64,000 nucleotides of DNA, taken from Podocnemis expansa (Eukaryota; Chordata; Testudines; Podocnemididae). The notes under the pieces were generated by a model. The model was not told the DNA's origin. It was given only the letters and a program-made list of their open reading frames with translations, and made no database searches. The DNA is taken from contig ML682038.1 in the NCBI GenBank assembly GCA_007922195.1, positions 8,091,775 to 8,155,774 on the forward strand, written 5' to 3'. Each line of letters begins with the position of its first letter. Position 1 is the stretch's first letter. The position numbers were made by a program, and so were the translations under genes. Below, one piece after another: positions 1-12,870 of the stretch.

Positions 1-100
1 AAAGCTCATGCAAAAAATAAATCTGTTAGTCTTAAAGTGCCACACAACTCCGTGTTGTTTTTTTTACTGGACTAGACTAACACGGCTATCTCTTTTGAAA
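1..100 (+). repeat. Family A repeat, right-arm fragment cut by the window edge
   Basis: Starts within AAAGCTCATGCAAAAAATAA, continues with TGTTAGTCTTAAAGTGCCAC and a tail ACTAGACTAACACGGC. Only the right half is visible. Confidence 0.75.
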
Positions 101-2292
101 TTGACTTTGTAAAATCAGTCATTTTCACTCATGTTTGTCTTAGAACTGGGATCCAAGTTAAACGCTGTAGCTTTCTGAAAAATTCTGGCAATAAAAGGTT
201 GAACAAGATGCCTTGCTTAACACCTGTTTCTGCATTCCTATCATCACTTCACGCAGCAGCAGAAGATAAACATGCCATCCTTCTGGAGATGACAAAAGTC
301 TTATGAAATACTGTCACTTCACTTTAGTTTTCCTTCCACAGTGAGAGAGCTGGGACTCATTTTTCTCACATCTGTTTTATTATGATGTAGGTACTATTAA
401 AGCTGCCATCTTCATTTATGTGGCTGATAAGAAGCTGCTTTCCAAATCTAACTGACACCTGCTGGTGATTAAAAGGGAAAACGCCATCTTTTTAAGAACT
501 GAGCCTTTTGTAGATACAGCTGTTCATTCTGAGGGGGGGAGAACTCTTGCTTTCTGAGGCTCAATATAGTTAAGTTATTTTCCAGCCTAAATGAGAGTTT
601 ATGTGTTGTTGTGGTATAGAAGATTTTTAGCAGCCATGAGTTTGGAAAAAGTTTATTTAAACTTGCATAATAAACATATGAGTCACTAAAGGTCACTTCA
701 GATGAATGAGACATGTCGTGTGTTTATGTGTTTTGTATGGACTACACACCGCATTTTTAAACAAACGAACAAACAATTCTGTAACCCTTTTCTGCAAATG
801 CTGATGTGCTTACCCTTATGCTAGTGAATAGTCTAATTAGGCTCAAATCTGTAAAATTAAGAATGTCTATAAACTGTTGTAGGATTGGAGCCTTAGAAAT
901 TGTAGTTTTAAATATTTTTACCACCATTATTTTATGTATCCCTCTACTTGTAAATCAGATGCTTTAGGACCATGTGACCAACTATACGGCTCTCAGCAGG
1001 AGAGAAATTATACTTCCTTGCAGAATCAGAGAGTGTATGATATGTATGAAATATACACACATACAATATGATGTGTATGAAAGAGAAAGAGAGAACATAC
1101 ATGAGGTGTTTCTATTGTTATAAAGCCTTCTGAATTTTCAGTGGGTGAGTTTAGATCCACTGAAACAACTAAAATAACCAAAACTCTTTATTTAGGATTT
1201 ATATTTGCAGTTGAGCTAATTAACCTGTTCAACTTTGAAACTAACATTTGTTTTTATTTTTCACATTTCTGACCACTCACACATAATCTCAGTTCAGGCT
1301 TTTCTAGTCTAGTTTTAAATATAGAAAACAGAAGCACCTCTCCCATCAGCACTGCAATGCACTCTCTGCTCTTTCAAGGGAGAGCAAGAGCTGTTCTTCA
1401 CATTAAGGTCCCAGTTCTTCACTAGAACTAACTAACTTAGACACCTGCAACCATGTAGACACCATTGAATACAGTGAATCTTCACATGGATCCTGTCTGG
1501 TGGATCTAAAAGCAGGCATCTTAGGGGGCAATCTGACCATCAGTCTTCTCAGTCTTCATCATCTTTTATAGAAAAACAAAATCCTGAACTCTATAAGTAC
1601 TCAAGCGAACTGTGATTTGCATGTTCTTGAACAATGAGTGAATTATTTACTGACTGGTCACATTAGGAATTGTCTGCAGAATTAGTATTCAGTGTGCAGC
1701 TGGCACTCTGAACTTGCAAGGTGGCCCCAGAAGAATTCTGCTTATTAGATGCATTTTCTGATCATTCTCTTGAGTGGCTTACTCTTAAAATTTGCATAGA
1801 TTATTATAAAGTTGGCAGGGTTCCTAATTGTAAAATCTTCAGTGCTTCTTCCCACAAATGTATTTTACTGAATTCTCATTTCTGTATTACAAGATTAATC
1901 TAATAAATCTGAATTTGTGAAAATCCTGATTTTGCAGTTCCAGACTCACAGAAGGTCTTTTTAAAATAGAAGTGACTCAACTATGAAAAAAGATTCGACA
2001 TCCTGACTATCTAAATTAAATTGATTGTTTTTGTGAACTAGAATTGGGAAAAGTGTGCCAAAAGTAGAAGGATTAAGAGTTACCTCACTACTCATCATTT
2101 TGTCATTTTTCATTCATGCTGCCATCTAATTTAATTCTAGATGTATATACTTGAATTGCTTTACCTGCTATAGCAATATACAGTTCATCTTTTTGTTTAG
2201 CAGATTTGATAAGAGCAGCACAGGGAGTTGCAGTAAATTTACAGAACACTGAAAAAAATTGGACCTGAAAGTAGAGATTTTCAGTCCATAAG

Positions 2293-2473
2293 AAGGAAGG
2301 AGTCCTGTGTCACTTAATGACTGACAGATTTATTTATTGCATGAGCTTTCATGGGAGAAAATCCTTCATCCCATGAAAGCTCATGTGATAAATAAATCTG
2401 TTAGTCTTTAAGTGCCAGAGGACTCCTTGCATCTTTTACTGAACTAGACTAAGACAGCTGCCCCTCGGGAACT
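2293..2473 (+). repeat. Inverted-arm interspersed repeat, family A, with 11-bp target duplication
   Basis: The left arm (GGAGTCCTGTGTCACTTA then CATGAGCTTTCATGGGAG) is the reverse complement of the right arm (CCATGAAAGCTCATG then TTAGTCTTTAAGTGCCAGAGGACTCC), so the transcript would fold into a hairpin. The right side continues into the family tail with GACTAAGACAGCTGCCCCT. Flanks CAGTCCATAAG (2282-2292) and CAGTTCATAAG (2474-2484) match at 10 of 11 positions. The left end lacks the tail complement, so it is truncated relative to the right. Confidence 0.8.
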
Positions 2474-3026
2474 CAGTTCATAAGGCATTTTTTGGGTTAG
2501 ATGGGGAAGTTTTTCAGTGGAGGCTGGTCCTGAGAAGTACTGGACACTGAAACTTTTGAAAAAATCAACTGCAGTTTGTGGGCTGCACATATCTCAAGAT
2601 CTGGCCTAGTAAAAGAAAATCATCATGTCTCTCTTCCTTTTCTATATCCAAACCACTTCCACAGTATCTTATTTGACCAGATGTTTCCAAGGTAACCTCA
2701 AAACTAAAAACTGGTTTGAAATAGTGTCTGTGTATTTACATTCACAAGGCAGAAACATTTTAATTAGAGTCACAGAATGGATATTAGCTCTCTCTTGCTC
2801 CCAAGCCTCCAGTGGGATTTGAAAGGGTGACTCCTAGATTCTCTCAAGGACAAGAAATATTATTTTTCCTTTAAATGAAATTGTAAAGAAGGATCTGTAG
2901 AAATTTGATGACACACAGAAACAGCTTTGTAGTCTATGTTGAAAGTCACAGCCTCAAGGATAAGAAGTATAGCACTAGACTCCAGGCATGTTCTAACTGC
3001 AAAGAAAGAATATAGTAAATACTTAA

Positions 3027-3167
<141 letters not shown>

Positions 3168-5934
3168 TAGGTAATGAGCCTGTCTTCCCTATGGTGACTG
3201 TGTAGCCTTTATATTTTAACTTAACTTCTCAATCAGACTTTTTCAAGTTGTGGTTCACAGAGCACTGGGAATTTACAGGTTCACATCTCATGGTTCTGGC
3301 TCTCCTCGTTTCTAGTTACCAAATTACATTGAAAGAAAAGTAAAAAATAATTAAATTGCTTCATTATATTTTTCTGGATAAGCCATTGCTATGGTAGCTG
3401 CTGGATTGTTATGTTCATAAGTATGGGAAGAGAACAGACTGGGTGATCACAAAAGTAATGGAAAGTGATTTATGAAACAAGCTGTCCTATAAAAGAGTCT
3501 ACATTTATAAAAGTTTGAGAACCCCAATCAGTGCTCACAGTTTGTTTTAATTTAGGGGGAATGGTCTAGCAAAATATAAGAGAAAAGAAATGATTCCAGT
3601 AAAATATTTTGTTAGTAAAACTAAAAATGGCTATCATAATTCTGTAGCAATATTTATTTTTATTAACGTATTAGGTTTACATTAGAAGGGGAGAGTGTTT
3701 GGGAGAGTCAATTTACAGACTGTCCAACGACTTTCAAAAGTGGACTTGAATATCTAACACTTTTACTGGGAATTTTTGTAGTATGGCTTTTGATTCAGGT
3801 TACTCTCTACCTGATTTTTTAGCAAATCTAAAAAATATAATACTATATCAGTGCATATACTGAAAGAACTCAAGAAATAATCTGTCGGTTTCAATTTAAA
3901 ATAAGATTGAAATATCTCAGTTAGGACACTACTGAGTTTTAGTGCACAGCAGTTAAAGTAATATCTACATGGAGATAAACAGCATAAACTGGTACACTTA
4001 AATTCCCTAAAGGACACTGACAAATGCTACCATCATCAGTCACAGCTATATGTTGTAATTTACAAATTAGTGTATTGGTATAAAAATATTAAACAATATA
4101 ATCTAATTTTTTAGGTTTATTTACTTAATCATTATATAACAGGATTTAACAGCCCATGCTGTTTTCCTGGAAGCTCAATAACATTTTTTCATTAAAAAAA
4201 AGAAAAATAGCATGGGTGATGGCATCAACTTCAACTCTGAGGTGTGCAGATATGGTATGCAGTGTACATAAAAGATCACAAGATGGTGCCTTCTGTTAAT
4301 GATTTCATGAGGAAATTATGCAAGTAAAAGCAGAATTCTTTCGGTATGAGAGATTCCAGTGAATGTTAAGTAATGTGACAAGCCTAGGAGCATAGATATC
4401 TCTCTGGCATTTTGACAACATTTATGGAAGACATTTCTATGAGTAGGCCATATTTGCAGATGGACTATTAAAAGGCTCACTGTAAAATCAAGAATGCAAT
4501 GAAGTGGCTCTTTTTGTTTTCTGCTTTCAAGAGATGATGAAATCAGCAATGGTTCAAAGTTCCCATTAGCTTTGAAAAGGTGGGTGGCTTTTAAAAGAAG
4601 AAATGAGGAGCTGTGGAAGGATAAGATAAGATACAGGAGTGGGAGAAAGGCAGAGGGAAGAGGAAAGAGAACACAATTATTCTGTTTAAGGTTTTCTTAA
4701 AGTGACAGTGCTTGGATGGGGTACAGTGAGCAGGCTTTAAAAAAAAAAAAAAAAGGGAGAGAGAGAGAGTAAAGGTCCCAGTATCAAATGTACAGTTCCT
4801 TCCACTCTCCTTCCTTCAAGAGATGTTCTTTATGCTTTTTTATGAAAATATGTCTAGATGTGTGGAATGTTCTGTTGTACCTTATTGAGGGACTTTCAGA
4901 AATTCCTTTAAGAGTTTGTAAATAAAAATTGTGTATTTCCTTTCCTTTTACAATATCTGTGTCCCTGCTGTCTAAATACTTGCTCATCCTGTTGCCTTTA
5001 CTCTTCTTTTCTTTCAGTTACTATTATTCACAAGCATGCTCTCAATTTCTTTCGATGATTCACATATTGCTGAAGTACTTTTGTGAAATGTGGGTTCTGC
5101 AGCCTTCTCTGACTATGGCAACACATGGGCTGGCTAAGGCCAACTTTACATTGAAAAAGTTCTGCTGCTTCCATACATCAGTTTGACTTCCAAATTATTT
5201 GCCTCTCATGCTAGCGGGACAGGACAGTGTGTTAAGTAGGTTTACTATCTAAGGTTCTGACCTAATGTCTACTGAAATCAGTGGCAAAAATCTCACTAAC
5301 TTAATGGGCCTAAAAGTGCCGATGTTGCCTTGTCCTGCTTTTGCATGAGCTGGCAAGAATACGAAATAAGGTGGCTTTACTGCTGTGCATTATTATGTTC
5401 TTCCTATATTAGTTCCTGCTGAAACCTTAAAGGGGTACAATACTTTTAAGGCCATTTTGACTCACATACCTGATCAGGACACTGTCTTTTCCAAATGTCA
5501 CTATTAGAAAGTCGAGGTCTACTGAAAATTCCCACACAGGGTCTTTCCTATTCCAAAGGTAGGAAAAAACTGTTATCCCCAATACTGTCATGGTAAGTGT
5601 TCTTAGGTGCTGGTCACACCACATCCTGTAAGTGAGGGACAAGGGAGTTTCAGGAATTAGCTGTGTATGTAATGATTACAAGAAATCCAGAAAACCAAAT
5701 GCTACTCTTCTTGTTTTGCCAGTTGCTAATCAGTGTGGTTGTTTGGCTAAGAGGTGCTAATAAAGTAACTACAGCAGCAGAAGTCAGTTTGGATACTAGT
5801 TCCCAAGAAAACAAACCCATAAAACTGAAATTAAAAATATCATGGAAATGTACTCATGGTTACTGAAAGTATTGGCAGTAAACTTTTACCTCTGCAAGTA
5901 GTAAAATCTGCACATGTAGAACTATTTGATAGGC

Positions 5935-6332
5935 CGGGGGTTGGCAATCCCTGGCATTTGTGCCAAAGATGCTGTGTACGCCTATTCTGAGTGATACACA
6001 GGGCTCCCAGCCCTGCAGTTCCGCTCAGCACCACGGTTGTTCCCCCCCCCCACTGCCCTGGTCCCCCAGTTGGCCCTGGGGCCACAAGAGGGGCTGCATG
6101 CACAGTGGCTCCTCTCCCCCTGCTGGCCATGCCCCCAGTGAGGCCTGGGGCCACAACAGCTGCCATGCATGTGTGGCAGCTCCTCTCCTCTTTTGGCCTT
6201 GCCCCCCCAGCAAGGCCCCAGGTCACAAGAGCTGCCATGTGTGCAGCAGCTCTTTCCCCTGCTGGCCAGGTCCCCAGCACCAGCTGGGGGGGGGGGGCTG
6301 GCACATGGGCTGGCAGAGGTTGCCAGGCTCTG
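5935..6332. mobile_element. Non-autonomous hAT-type DNA element
   Basis: Starts CGGGGGTTGGCAATCCCTGG and ends GGTTGCCAGGCTCTG, giving imperfect terminal inverted repeats. Flanks TGATAGGC (5927-5934) and GGATAGGC (6333-6340) match at 7 of 8, as expected for a hAT insertion. The interior is GC-rich and gives long open frames on both strands with low-complexity Ala/Gly/Pro translations; these are not genes. It is the same family as the copy at 59900, in opposite orientation. Confidence 0.8.
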
Positions 6333-7476
6333 GGATAGGCAATAGGCTTAATCATTAGCAAAATATAGTCAGTAAACCCCTTCTCTCTCCTCAGAGCCAT
6401 ATATATACCTGCTTCTCTCCTAAATTTCTTACCACTGCTTCATTGTCTACCACAATTTCCCCACCATCAGTAAAAAGCACTGTAGAGAGACAAAGATAGG
6501 GGAAAAAGTGATCCTATGCAAGAGGGTCATGGGGATGAATAGAAATGAAACCATTAAGAAATTGCAATAGCTCTGGTCCAGTCATCTACCAAGGACAATT
6601 TTTTATATGAGTTCAGTCTCTTCTTGGCACATTACAATCATTAGAATCGCTATATGCAGATTAGCTTACAGGACTCTGATGCCATCATTTTCACCCTTAA
6701 AAATGCTTGAACTGTTGCCTGGTCCAGTCTGTAATCCATGCAATCATGGCAATGACTGTTTAGATGCAACAGTTATCAACAACATGTTAGTTGTAACTCC
6801 ACCCCTCCACCCCCACGCCCCAAATGCTACCTGTATGTATTATGTCAGTGAGTTTTAGCTACCTAGAAAACTAAAAGTTCTTATATTTGGGACAAAAAGG
6901 TCTGAGACTAATTGATACTTTTCTTGTAGGACTCACTTTAAAATTAATTTTAACTCAAATAAATCAACAGCTTTACTTGTGAACTCTTAGAAAATTTCAA
7001 ATAGGGTGTGTTTTATTCATCCTTCATAACAGATTTGTAGAGTCTGTGCTTTATTTGCAGAATTCAGCTGTAACTGTGGACCTGTGACCAGCTTCTTCAT
7101 AATAATACCAGTATTATAGCATATACGCTGGCCTAGATACAAAACTGTTCTCTTTGCCTCTGACTTGGGCAGTCGTAAAACTTTAATCTGTTTTCAGGCT
7201 TTTGCAGGTCTTGTATATCAAGAAACATAAATCATAGGAATATCATTCTCATGAGGAAGCTATAGTACAGGATATGTATGTGAAAAGGATAGAACTTCTC
7301 TGTCTTTCTTATTTAACTCAGTCTTAGCAGTTTTAATCAAATGAGTGCTATAAGGACATATTACTTTTAGTGTCGGGAGGTATTAGAGTTGCTTCAGAAG
7401 CCATTAAAAGATGCATCAACACATAGGAAAACTCTTATCTGTGTAAAACTGTTATTTCAGAAGTAAATAAAACTAT

Positions 7477-7692
7477 CAAGGAGTCCTGTGGCATTTAAAA
7501 ACTAACAAATTTATTAATTGCATGAGCTTTTGTGGGAGAAAAGCTCATGCAATAAGCTCTGAAAAACATCTGATGAAGTGGGATTTTCTCCCATGAAAGT
7601 TCATGCAGTAAATAAACTTGTTAGTTTTTAAGTGCCACAGGACTCCTTGTTTGTTTTACTGAAGTAGACTAACATGGCTGCCCCTTTGGAGC
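7477..7692 (+). repeat. Inverted-arm repeat, family A, with 12-13 bp target duplication
   Basis: Left arm CAAGGAGTCCTGTGGCA and right arm TGCCACAGGACTCCTTG are complementary. The right side ends with the family tail (ACATGGCTGCCCCTTTGGA). Flanks TAAATAAAACTAT (7464-7476) and TAAATAAACTAT (7693-7704) match apart from one base in the A-run. The spacer between the arms carries CATCTGATGAAGTGGGATTT, seen in other copies. Confidence 0.82.
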
Positions 7693-8126
7693 TAAATAAA
7701 CTATGAGATTTAAAAAAAAAACAAACAAACCAGCATCTGCACCATACTCATTCTTAATGTCTGTGTATATGTTTTTCACAGTCAGCCAGATTGCATTTAT
7801 TTTTATAGTTAATTAAGTGTCACCGTGTCTGTTTTTCTGACATTTACAGGGGGAAAAAAAATTCTATTGGGGAATTGGGAAAGTGAGGACAGTTACCAGT
7901 GCTGTAAGTTTAGTCTGACCTAAAGGTTTCTTAAGAGATGATCCTATACAACCAGGAGAAAGCAATTAGGTCAGCAAAGATTTTAAATGTCTTTATTAAA
8001 ATATGTTTGGTAACTTGGAAGAATATAAAGAGCTTGTCATTGGTCCTGTGAAATGTTGCTGCCGCAGCTTTGTTCCTGCCACTCAGTGCTGCTGTTCTTG
8101 GCATTGCAATGTCAGCTGCACTAGCA

Positions 8127-8314
8127 CAGTGGTTTTCAAACTTAGGGTCGGGACCCAGTACTGGGTCGCAGACTCTCAGATACTGAGTCAGAGTACCGCT
8201 TTCTGCCACTGCTGCAAGACTGGAATTCATTGCTCTAAAATGTAGTTGTTGGATTGTGGGCATAAATGATTATTTTCAACTGGGTCCTAAGAAAAAAAAG
8301 TTTGAAAACCACTG
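8127..8314. mobile_element. Short hAT-type MITE
   Basis: Inverted ends CAGTGGTTTTCAAACTT and AAGTTTGAAAACCACTG are perfect over 17 bases. Flanks CACTAGCA (8119-8126) and CTCTAGCA (8315-8322) match at 7 of 8. The interior carries the GGGTCGGGACCCAGTACTGG block. No coding capacity. Confidence 0.88.
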
Positions 8315-8769
8315 CTCTAGCAGACTGTGCAGCATGTTACAGTTCTTCAGCAGAACTCAGTGTTATTGAGTCTCAGTTCAGAGGCAATGACACACAGCCA
8401 TGTTTATTGTCAGCAAAGCACAGTACCAACACCCTGTCCAACAGGTCACACAGATACTGGCAGATGTATGACCGTGACAAGGAAAAGGCTCAGTCAGGAT
8501 GCCAGGATCCTGTCCTCTTGGCTGATACAAAGTTTCTTCTATGACTTCTTTTATATATTGATACAAAAGAACTCATAGGAGAGGCAACTTTGTATAAAGT
8601 TACTTGTTGCATTAGAGATATTAGTCAGTGGTTGCCAACCTGTGGCCCTTAGGGACTTTCAAAGTTGCCCTCAGCTCCCCTCCTGCTGGCTGCAGAATGG
8701 AGTTACTAAGGATCCCTGAGGAACACTGTTCCCTCTAAGGCGCATGGCAGCATGGCCATGCACTCAAAA

Positions 8770-9390
8770 AAATCCTGCCGCACAGGATTTTCCTGCCCTG
8801 CACACAGGGCAGTTCAGGGCAGCAGCGTGGCGGAGGTTGGGGCGAGGCAGTGCTGGGCTGGGCCTGTCCCGCAGCCAGGGAACAGCCAGGAGCCGGAGGC
8901 AGCAGGCCCCGGGTCCGGCAGCAAGGCCAGGAATCAGCCGGGGGCACCTGGGCTGGGCTGAGGCTCGCGCCTGGACACTGCACTCCGGCGCATCTCCCCT
9001 CCGCCGGAGGGTCTGCGGGCTCGGGGTCAGCCCTGCCTCTCCTTCCCCCTCCCCTCCCTTCCCCAGAGCCTGTGGAGGCTCTGCCCCTTCCAGCTGGGGC
9101 CTGGCCATTCGCGTGGCCAGCCCCAGCCTCCAGCCCGGGATCCTCCTTGCCAGCCGGCAGCATGGCCTCCTGCCCCCCGCCCGGCTCTTTGGCCAGTGAA
9201 GGGGGCTGGGGGTGTGGGTTGGGGTGGTCAGGCAGCTGGCGGGGAAAGCAGGGGGCAGGGAGGTGTGCAGGGAGGGGGGAGAAGGCGTTGGGATGGTGGG
9301 CTGGGGAGGCCTGGGGGGGCTGAAGAGGGTGGGGGCTTAGGAGGGCTGGAATGGGGGCAGGGAGCTTAGGGAGTCAGAATTGGGGCAGTT
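8770..9390. repeat. GC-rich repeat family, copy 1
   Basis: GC-rich block inside the hAT element at 8724-10722, with one strand G-rich towards the right (GGGGGCTGGGGGTGTGGGTT; TAGGAGGGCTGGAATGGGGG at about 9339). The last motif recurs at about 31326 and, complemented, near 12353. It yields many overlapping open frames in all phases with low-complexity translations, none of them credible proteins. Confidence 0.6.
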
Positions 9391-9692
9391 CTTCAGCTTT
9401 CTAAACAAGAGGTACGGCAAAGAGTAAGTGCCATTCATACCTTGAAGTTTGAAAATCCTCACATGGGAAACAGGGAGTGAGTGCATGGTGCCAAAATCTC
9501 CCTTCTATGACTAGATAAAGCTGTGGAGGTGAAAAATCTAAAAATCAGTTGTATATTTCCTGAAAGCTAGTGTGGATGTTACTTAAGTGGAGTGACTGAG
9601 CAGTGAGAATGTTTGAGCATGCTAACCCTGTGCCTTCAAAGAACCTGGAACGTGTTTTCTCCAGAATCCTGTAAATTACAACGGTTCATAAC

Positions 9693-9800
9693 AAAACAAA
9701 CAAGGAATCCTGTGGTGCTTAAAAACTAACAAATATATTGATTGCGTGAGCTTTCATGGGAGAAAATCCCATTTCATCAGAAGCTTTGAAGACCAATTCA
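9693..9800 (-). repeat. Family A repeat, single-arm fragment
   Basis: AACAAACAAGGAATCCTGTG followed by the TTAAAAACTAACAAAT and GAGCTTTCATGGGAGAAAAT blocks. It lies inside the hAT element at 8724-10722, so it is a younger nested insertion or was carried by that element. Confidence 0.7.
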
Positions 9801-10237
9801 TAGAAATCTTAGAGATGTAAGGAGATATCAGATAAGTACTTGTTTTAAATATAGTAACAGCCAAAAGACTGGGAATCAAAGGCAGCCATGAGATTATTCT
9901 CTTCATTATGCACCCTAGTCTGTCCATCAGAAGAAACCATAATGCATTGAAGTGATGTGGTATTTTGGTAGAGATTTTCTCTTAAGTTGAAATGTAGCCC
10001 CAAAATGATGGGGCAGGTAAAGATATAAGGGACTGAAAATAGGCTTTTAAGAAATACTGTAGCCTTATCTTAAAGCAGCTTAGAAGCCCATTGTTTTGAT
10101 TTCAGCTGTATTTAGCATCCTTCTTGTAGCAGCATTTTCCTGAAAAGTAATGTCTGGAATCTTTTTGATTTTTAAAATTTCAGTAGAATTTACCCCTCTG
10201 GGACCATCAAGACATCTTAAATGGTGCCAGTTTCCAA

Positions 10238-10350
10238 AGGGGTAGCCATTTTAGTCTGTTCCAGGAAAACAAAACAAAACAAGAAGTCTCCCATGAAAGC
10301 TCATGTGAAAAATAAATCTGTTAGTCTTAAAGTGCCACACGACTCCTTGT
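10238..10350. repeat. Family A repeat, rearranged two-arm copy
   Basis: Begins with the inverted tail (TTCCAAAGGGGTAGCC), switches abruptly after an AAAAC run to the forward right arm (CCATGAAAGCTCATGTG, TTAGTCTTAAAGTGCCAC) and ends at GACTCCTTGTG. The switch point resembles the inversion junction of a twin-primed copy. Confidence 0.68.
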
Positions 10351-12129
10351 GTATATTAAATGCAATCAGTGATAATTAGCTGGCTTCCCTGTGAACTGTA
10401 ACTCTGCATGTAGAACACAGGAGATGAGGGTATTAGGCAGAATTGTGAAACCTAGGATCTGGATTGAATATAACGTTGGGCTTGGGTTGTTTGAAAGCCA
10501 TGGATTACTTTCTTTTGATTGTATAGCAATTTGGGTAAATGTAAATAAATTGGTGATTTTATTAATAAAAAACAACTTTAAATAATTTATTAGTTTTTCA
10601 TTGGTCTAGATTTTTCAACAATTTTTGTTGCATGAGTTTGCACACAAATTTTATTCAGAAACAGTTTTGCACACGGGTTGAAAATTTTGCACACAAGCCG
10701 CCGAACCTTAGAGGGAACATTGCTGAGGAACCCATTTTTTGGGGGCTAAAAGATGGATGTAGGCTCCTTGCTGCAGCCAGAGGGATAGCAAATTAGCACT
10801 CCTATCCCCCTGGCTGTATCAGGGAGCACAGCAAAGCACTCTGGCTTGGTCCATAGGTGCTAGGCTCCTTCCTGGAACCAGAGGGTGGGGAGGGGAGTCT
10901 TCTGTCCCCCTGGGTGCAGAAGGAACCACTGCCTTGGGACCCAGATAGAGTATGCGTAGCTTCAGGATGTGTGCTGTTCACCTGCTTCAGCAAGGGGAAT
11001 AGGAGATCAATGAACAAGGAGGCAATCTGCTTTTCTGGGGCGGGGGGGCTGCTGGCAGAGGTTGGTGGCCCTTCAAGGCTGTAAAAATTATATCTGTGGC
11101 CCTCGAGCCAAAAAGGTTGGTTGCTGTTAGTTACAACCTTTGTACCTTGCATTTGCTACTTTGAACAAAACATCCACATTCCTTATCCTGTCATCCTCTC
11201 CTTATCTTACAAGGAGTTGATGTGTTCCTGTACAATTTCTTGGGAATTTCTTAATGTAATTACTTGGGAACTCTGGGTGTTGTTGAATCATCCTCTCCAC
11301 TCAGGAATGTGCTCACTTGGCTAGCCAATACCTGGAATGTTACCATTTTGCTAAGGTGAGGCTTAGTGTGGTTCAGTCTTTGGTTCACATTGTTAGTTTT
11401 GCCTAGGACTCCAGCAGTCATGTGACTTAGTTATACAGTGACCAATATATGTGTCCTCTTCCTGTCTCTTGATGTTTCTTGTGCCCAGTTTTCTCCTTAG
11501 CCTCAAACTCTCTTCTGACTCTTTCACTTCACAAAAGAAACCCATTCTAGTATTCCCCATCTTAAAAAAAAATATGCTCTTGACTAGGGTTGAGCATTTT
11601 TTCTGGCAGATAATTTACTGACCAAAATTTACTTTTGGTTAAATGAAATTATTCACAAATTCAGGTTTGGCCTGATACAAAAAATGTTTTTAAAAGTCTA
11701 AATGATTCTATCTTCTCTCTCTAACCACAGCACATCTCCCTTTTGCCCTCATAGCTCACTGTCTACAATCACTGGAGTTTTTCTCCTTAAATTCCGACGT
11801 AGACATACTATAATCCAGCTTCTATCTCTTCTACTCAACTGAAATTGCTCCTGCCATAGCCTCTAATGACCTCTTCCTTGCCAAAGCTCAGAACTAGTAC
11901 TCTACCCTTTTCCTGCTTCAGCTGTCAGCTGCCTTTTGACACAGAAGATCATGATCATTTTCTTGAAATCTTGCCCTCCCTTGGGCTTTGGTCACTCTGT
12001 TCTCTTCTTAATGTTCCTACCACTCTAATTGTTCTTTCGACATGTCCTTCAGAAGATCATTTTTATCCCCTTTCATTTTTTGTGGGCTTCCTGTGATGAT
12101 TTTTTGGGGCATACCCACAGTTGGGAGGC

Positions 12130-12870
12130 ATCTTGTTTGCTAAAGGCCACACAGGGGGGTAAAATATAATTTGGTGGGCCCCAGAACCCTCCTAAATTCC
12201 CAGGCACCCTTCACACAGGTCCGGGCCCCCTTCTTCCCACCCCAGATACTGCCCCCACCCCAACTATTACACCACAAATGCCTGCCCCCCACCCTAACTA
12301 CTGTCCCCAAAACATCTGCCCCCCCATCAGACCCCTTCTTCCCCATGTCCCCACTCCAACCTTCCTAACCCGCCATCCCCAGCTACCCGCCTCTTCACTC
12401 CACCCCCTTTAGCCCCCCAACTCTCTCCACATGTCCCCAGCCCACCATCCCCTCCCACTGAGCCACTTGCTTCCTGACTGTCCCTAAACCACCTCCTGCA
12501 TCACCACCCCTTACCTGCATGACCAATGTGGCCAAGCAGCTGGGACGGGGTGGGGGAAGGAGGGAGGGAGGGCGGGGGACTGCAGTCCTGGCTGGCAAGA
12601 GGGGACACAGGCCGAGACTGTGTCCGGGCTGCGCACACCACTTGGGCCCAGCAGGAAGGGGTGGGGGCAGTGCCAGGCGCTGGGAAAGGTGGGGAGAGGT
12701 TGCTGGGCTTGCTCCAACCTGCAGTCCCTTCCTTCATCTGGCCTGGGGGAATGTGCTGTAATGCTGCTTTCCGGCGTGCTCCCCTATTTTTAAGGTCCGC
12801 CAGAGTGCTGCCCCCTAAAAATAGGGGGTGTTTCTGGGCATTCCGCTGTACTTTAAACCCTGAGGCCATG
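12130..12870 (-). repeat. GC-rich repeat family, copy 2 (reverse of copy 3)
   Basis: Left end TATAATTTGGTGGGCCCCAG then CCTCCTAAATTCCCAGGC; right end CCCCTATTTTTAAGG, AATAGGGGGTGTTTCTGGGC, ATTCCGCTGTACTTTAAACC. The same blocks, complemented and in reverse order, occur at 30780-31480. A C-rich + strand in the middle. Confidence 0.65.

Larger units (their letters stand above)
8724..10722. mobile_element. hAT-type element of 2.0 kb with perfect 8-bp target duplication
   Basis: Ends CACTGTTCCCTCTAAGG and CCTTAGAGGGAACATTG are 17-bp inverted repeats with one mismatch. Flanks CTGAGGAA (8716-8723) and CTGAGGAA (10723-10730) are identical, which is unusual in this window. The interior has a GC-rich left part (to about 9390) and an AT-rich remainder with two family A repeat copies. 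No transposase frame is visible, so it is non-autonomous. Confidence 0.88.
8626..11123. mobile_element. hAT-like element split by a younger hAT insertion
   Basis: The left piece begins CAGTGGTTGCCAACCTGTGG. The right piece ends GGCCCTCGAGCC then AAAAAGGTTGGTTG, a diverged inverted copy of the start. Flanks ATATTAGT (8618-8625) and CTGTTAGT (11124-11131) agree at 6 of 8. Its own sequence is about 8626-8723 plus 10731-11123; the gap is the element at 8724-10722. The right end is uncertain by a few bases. Confidence 0.6.

Noticed and set aside
5840..6400. Long overlapping open frames on both strands (up to 186 codons)
   Set aside because: They lie in a GC-rich hAT element with clear inverted ends and an 8-bp duplication; translations are Ala/Gly/Pro-rich without domains.
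8735..9323. Several 110-157 codon frames on both strands
   Set aside because: All overlap in a GC-rich repeat; no conserved motif, and similar false frames appear in the other GC-rich copies.
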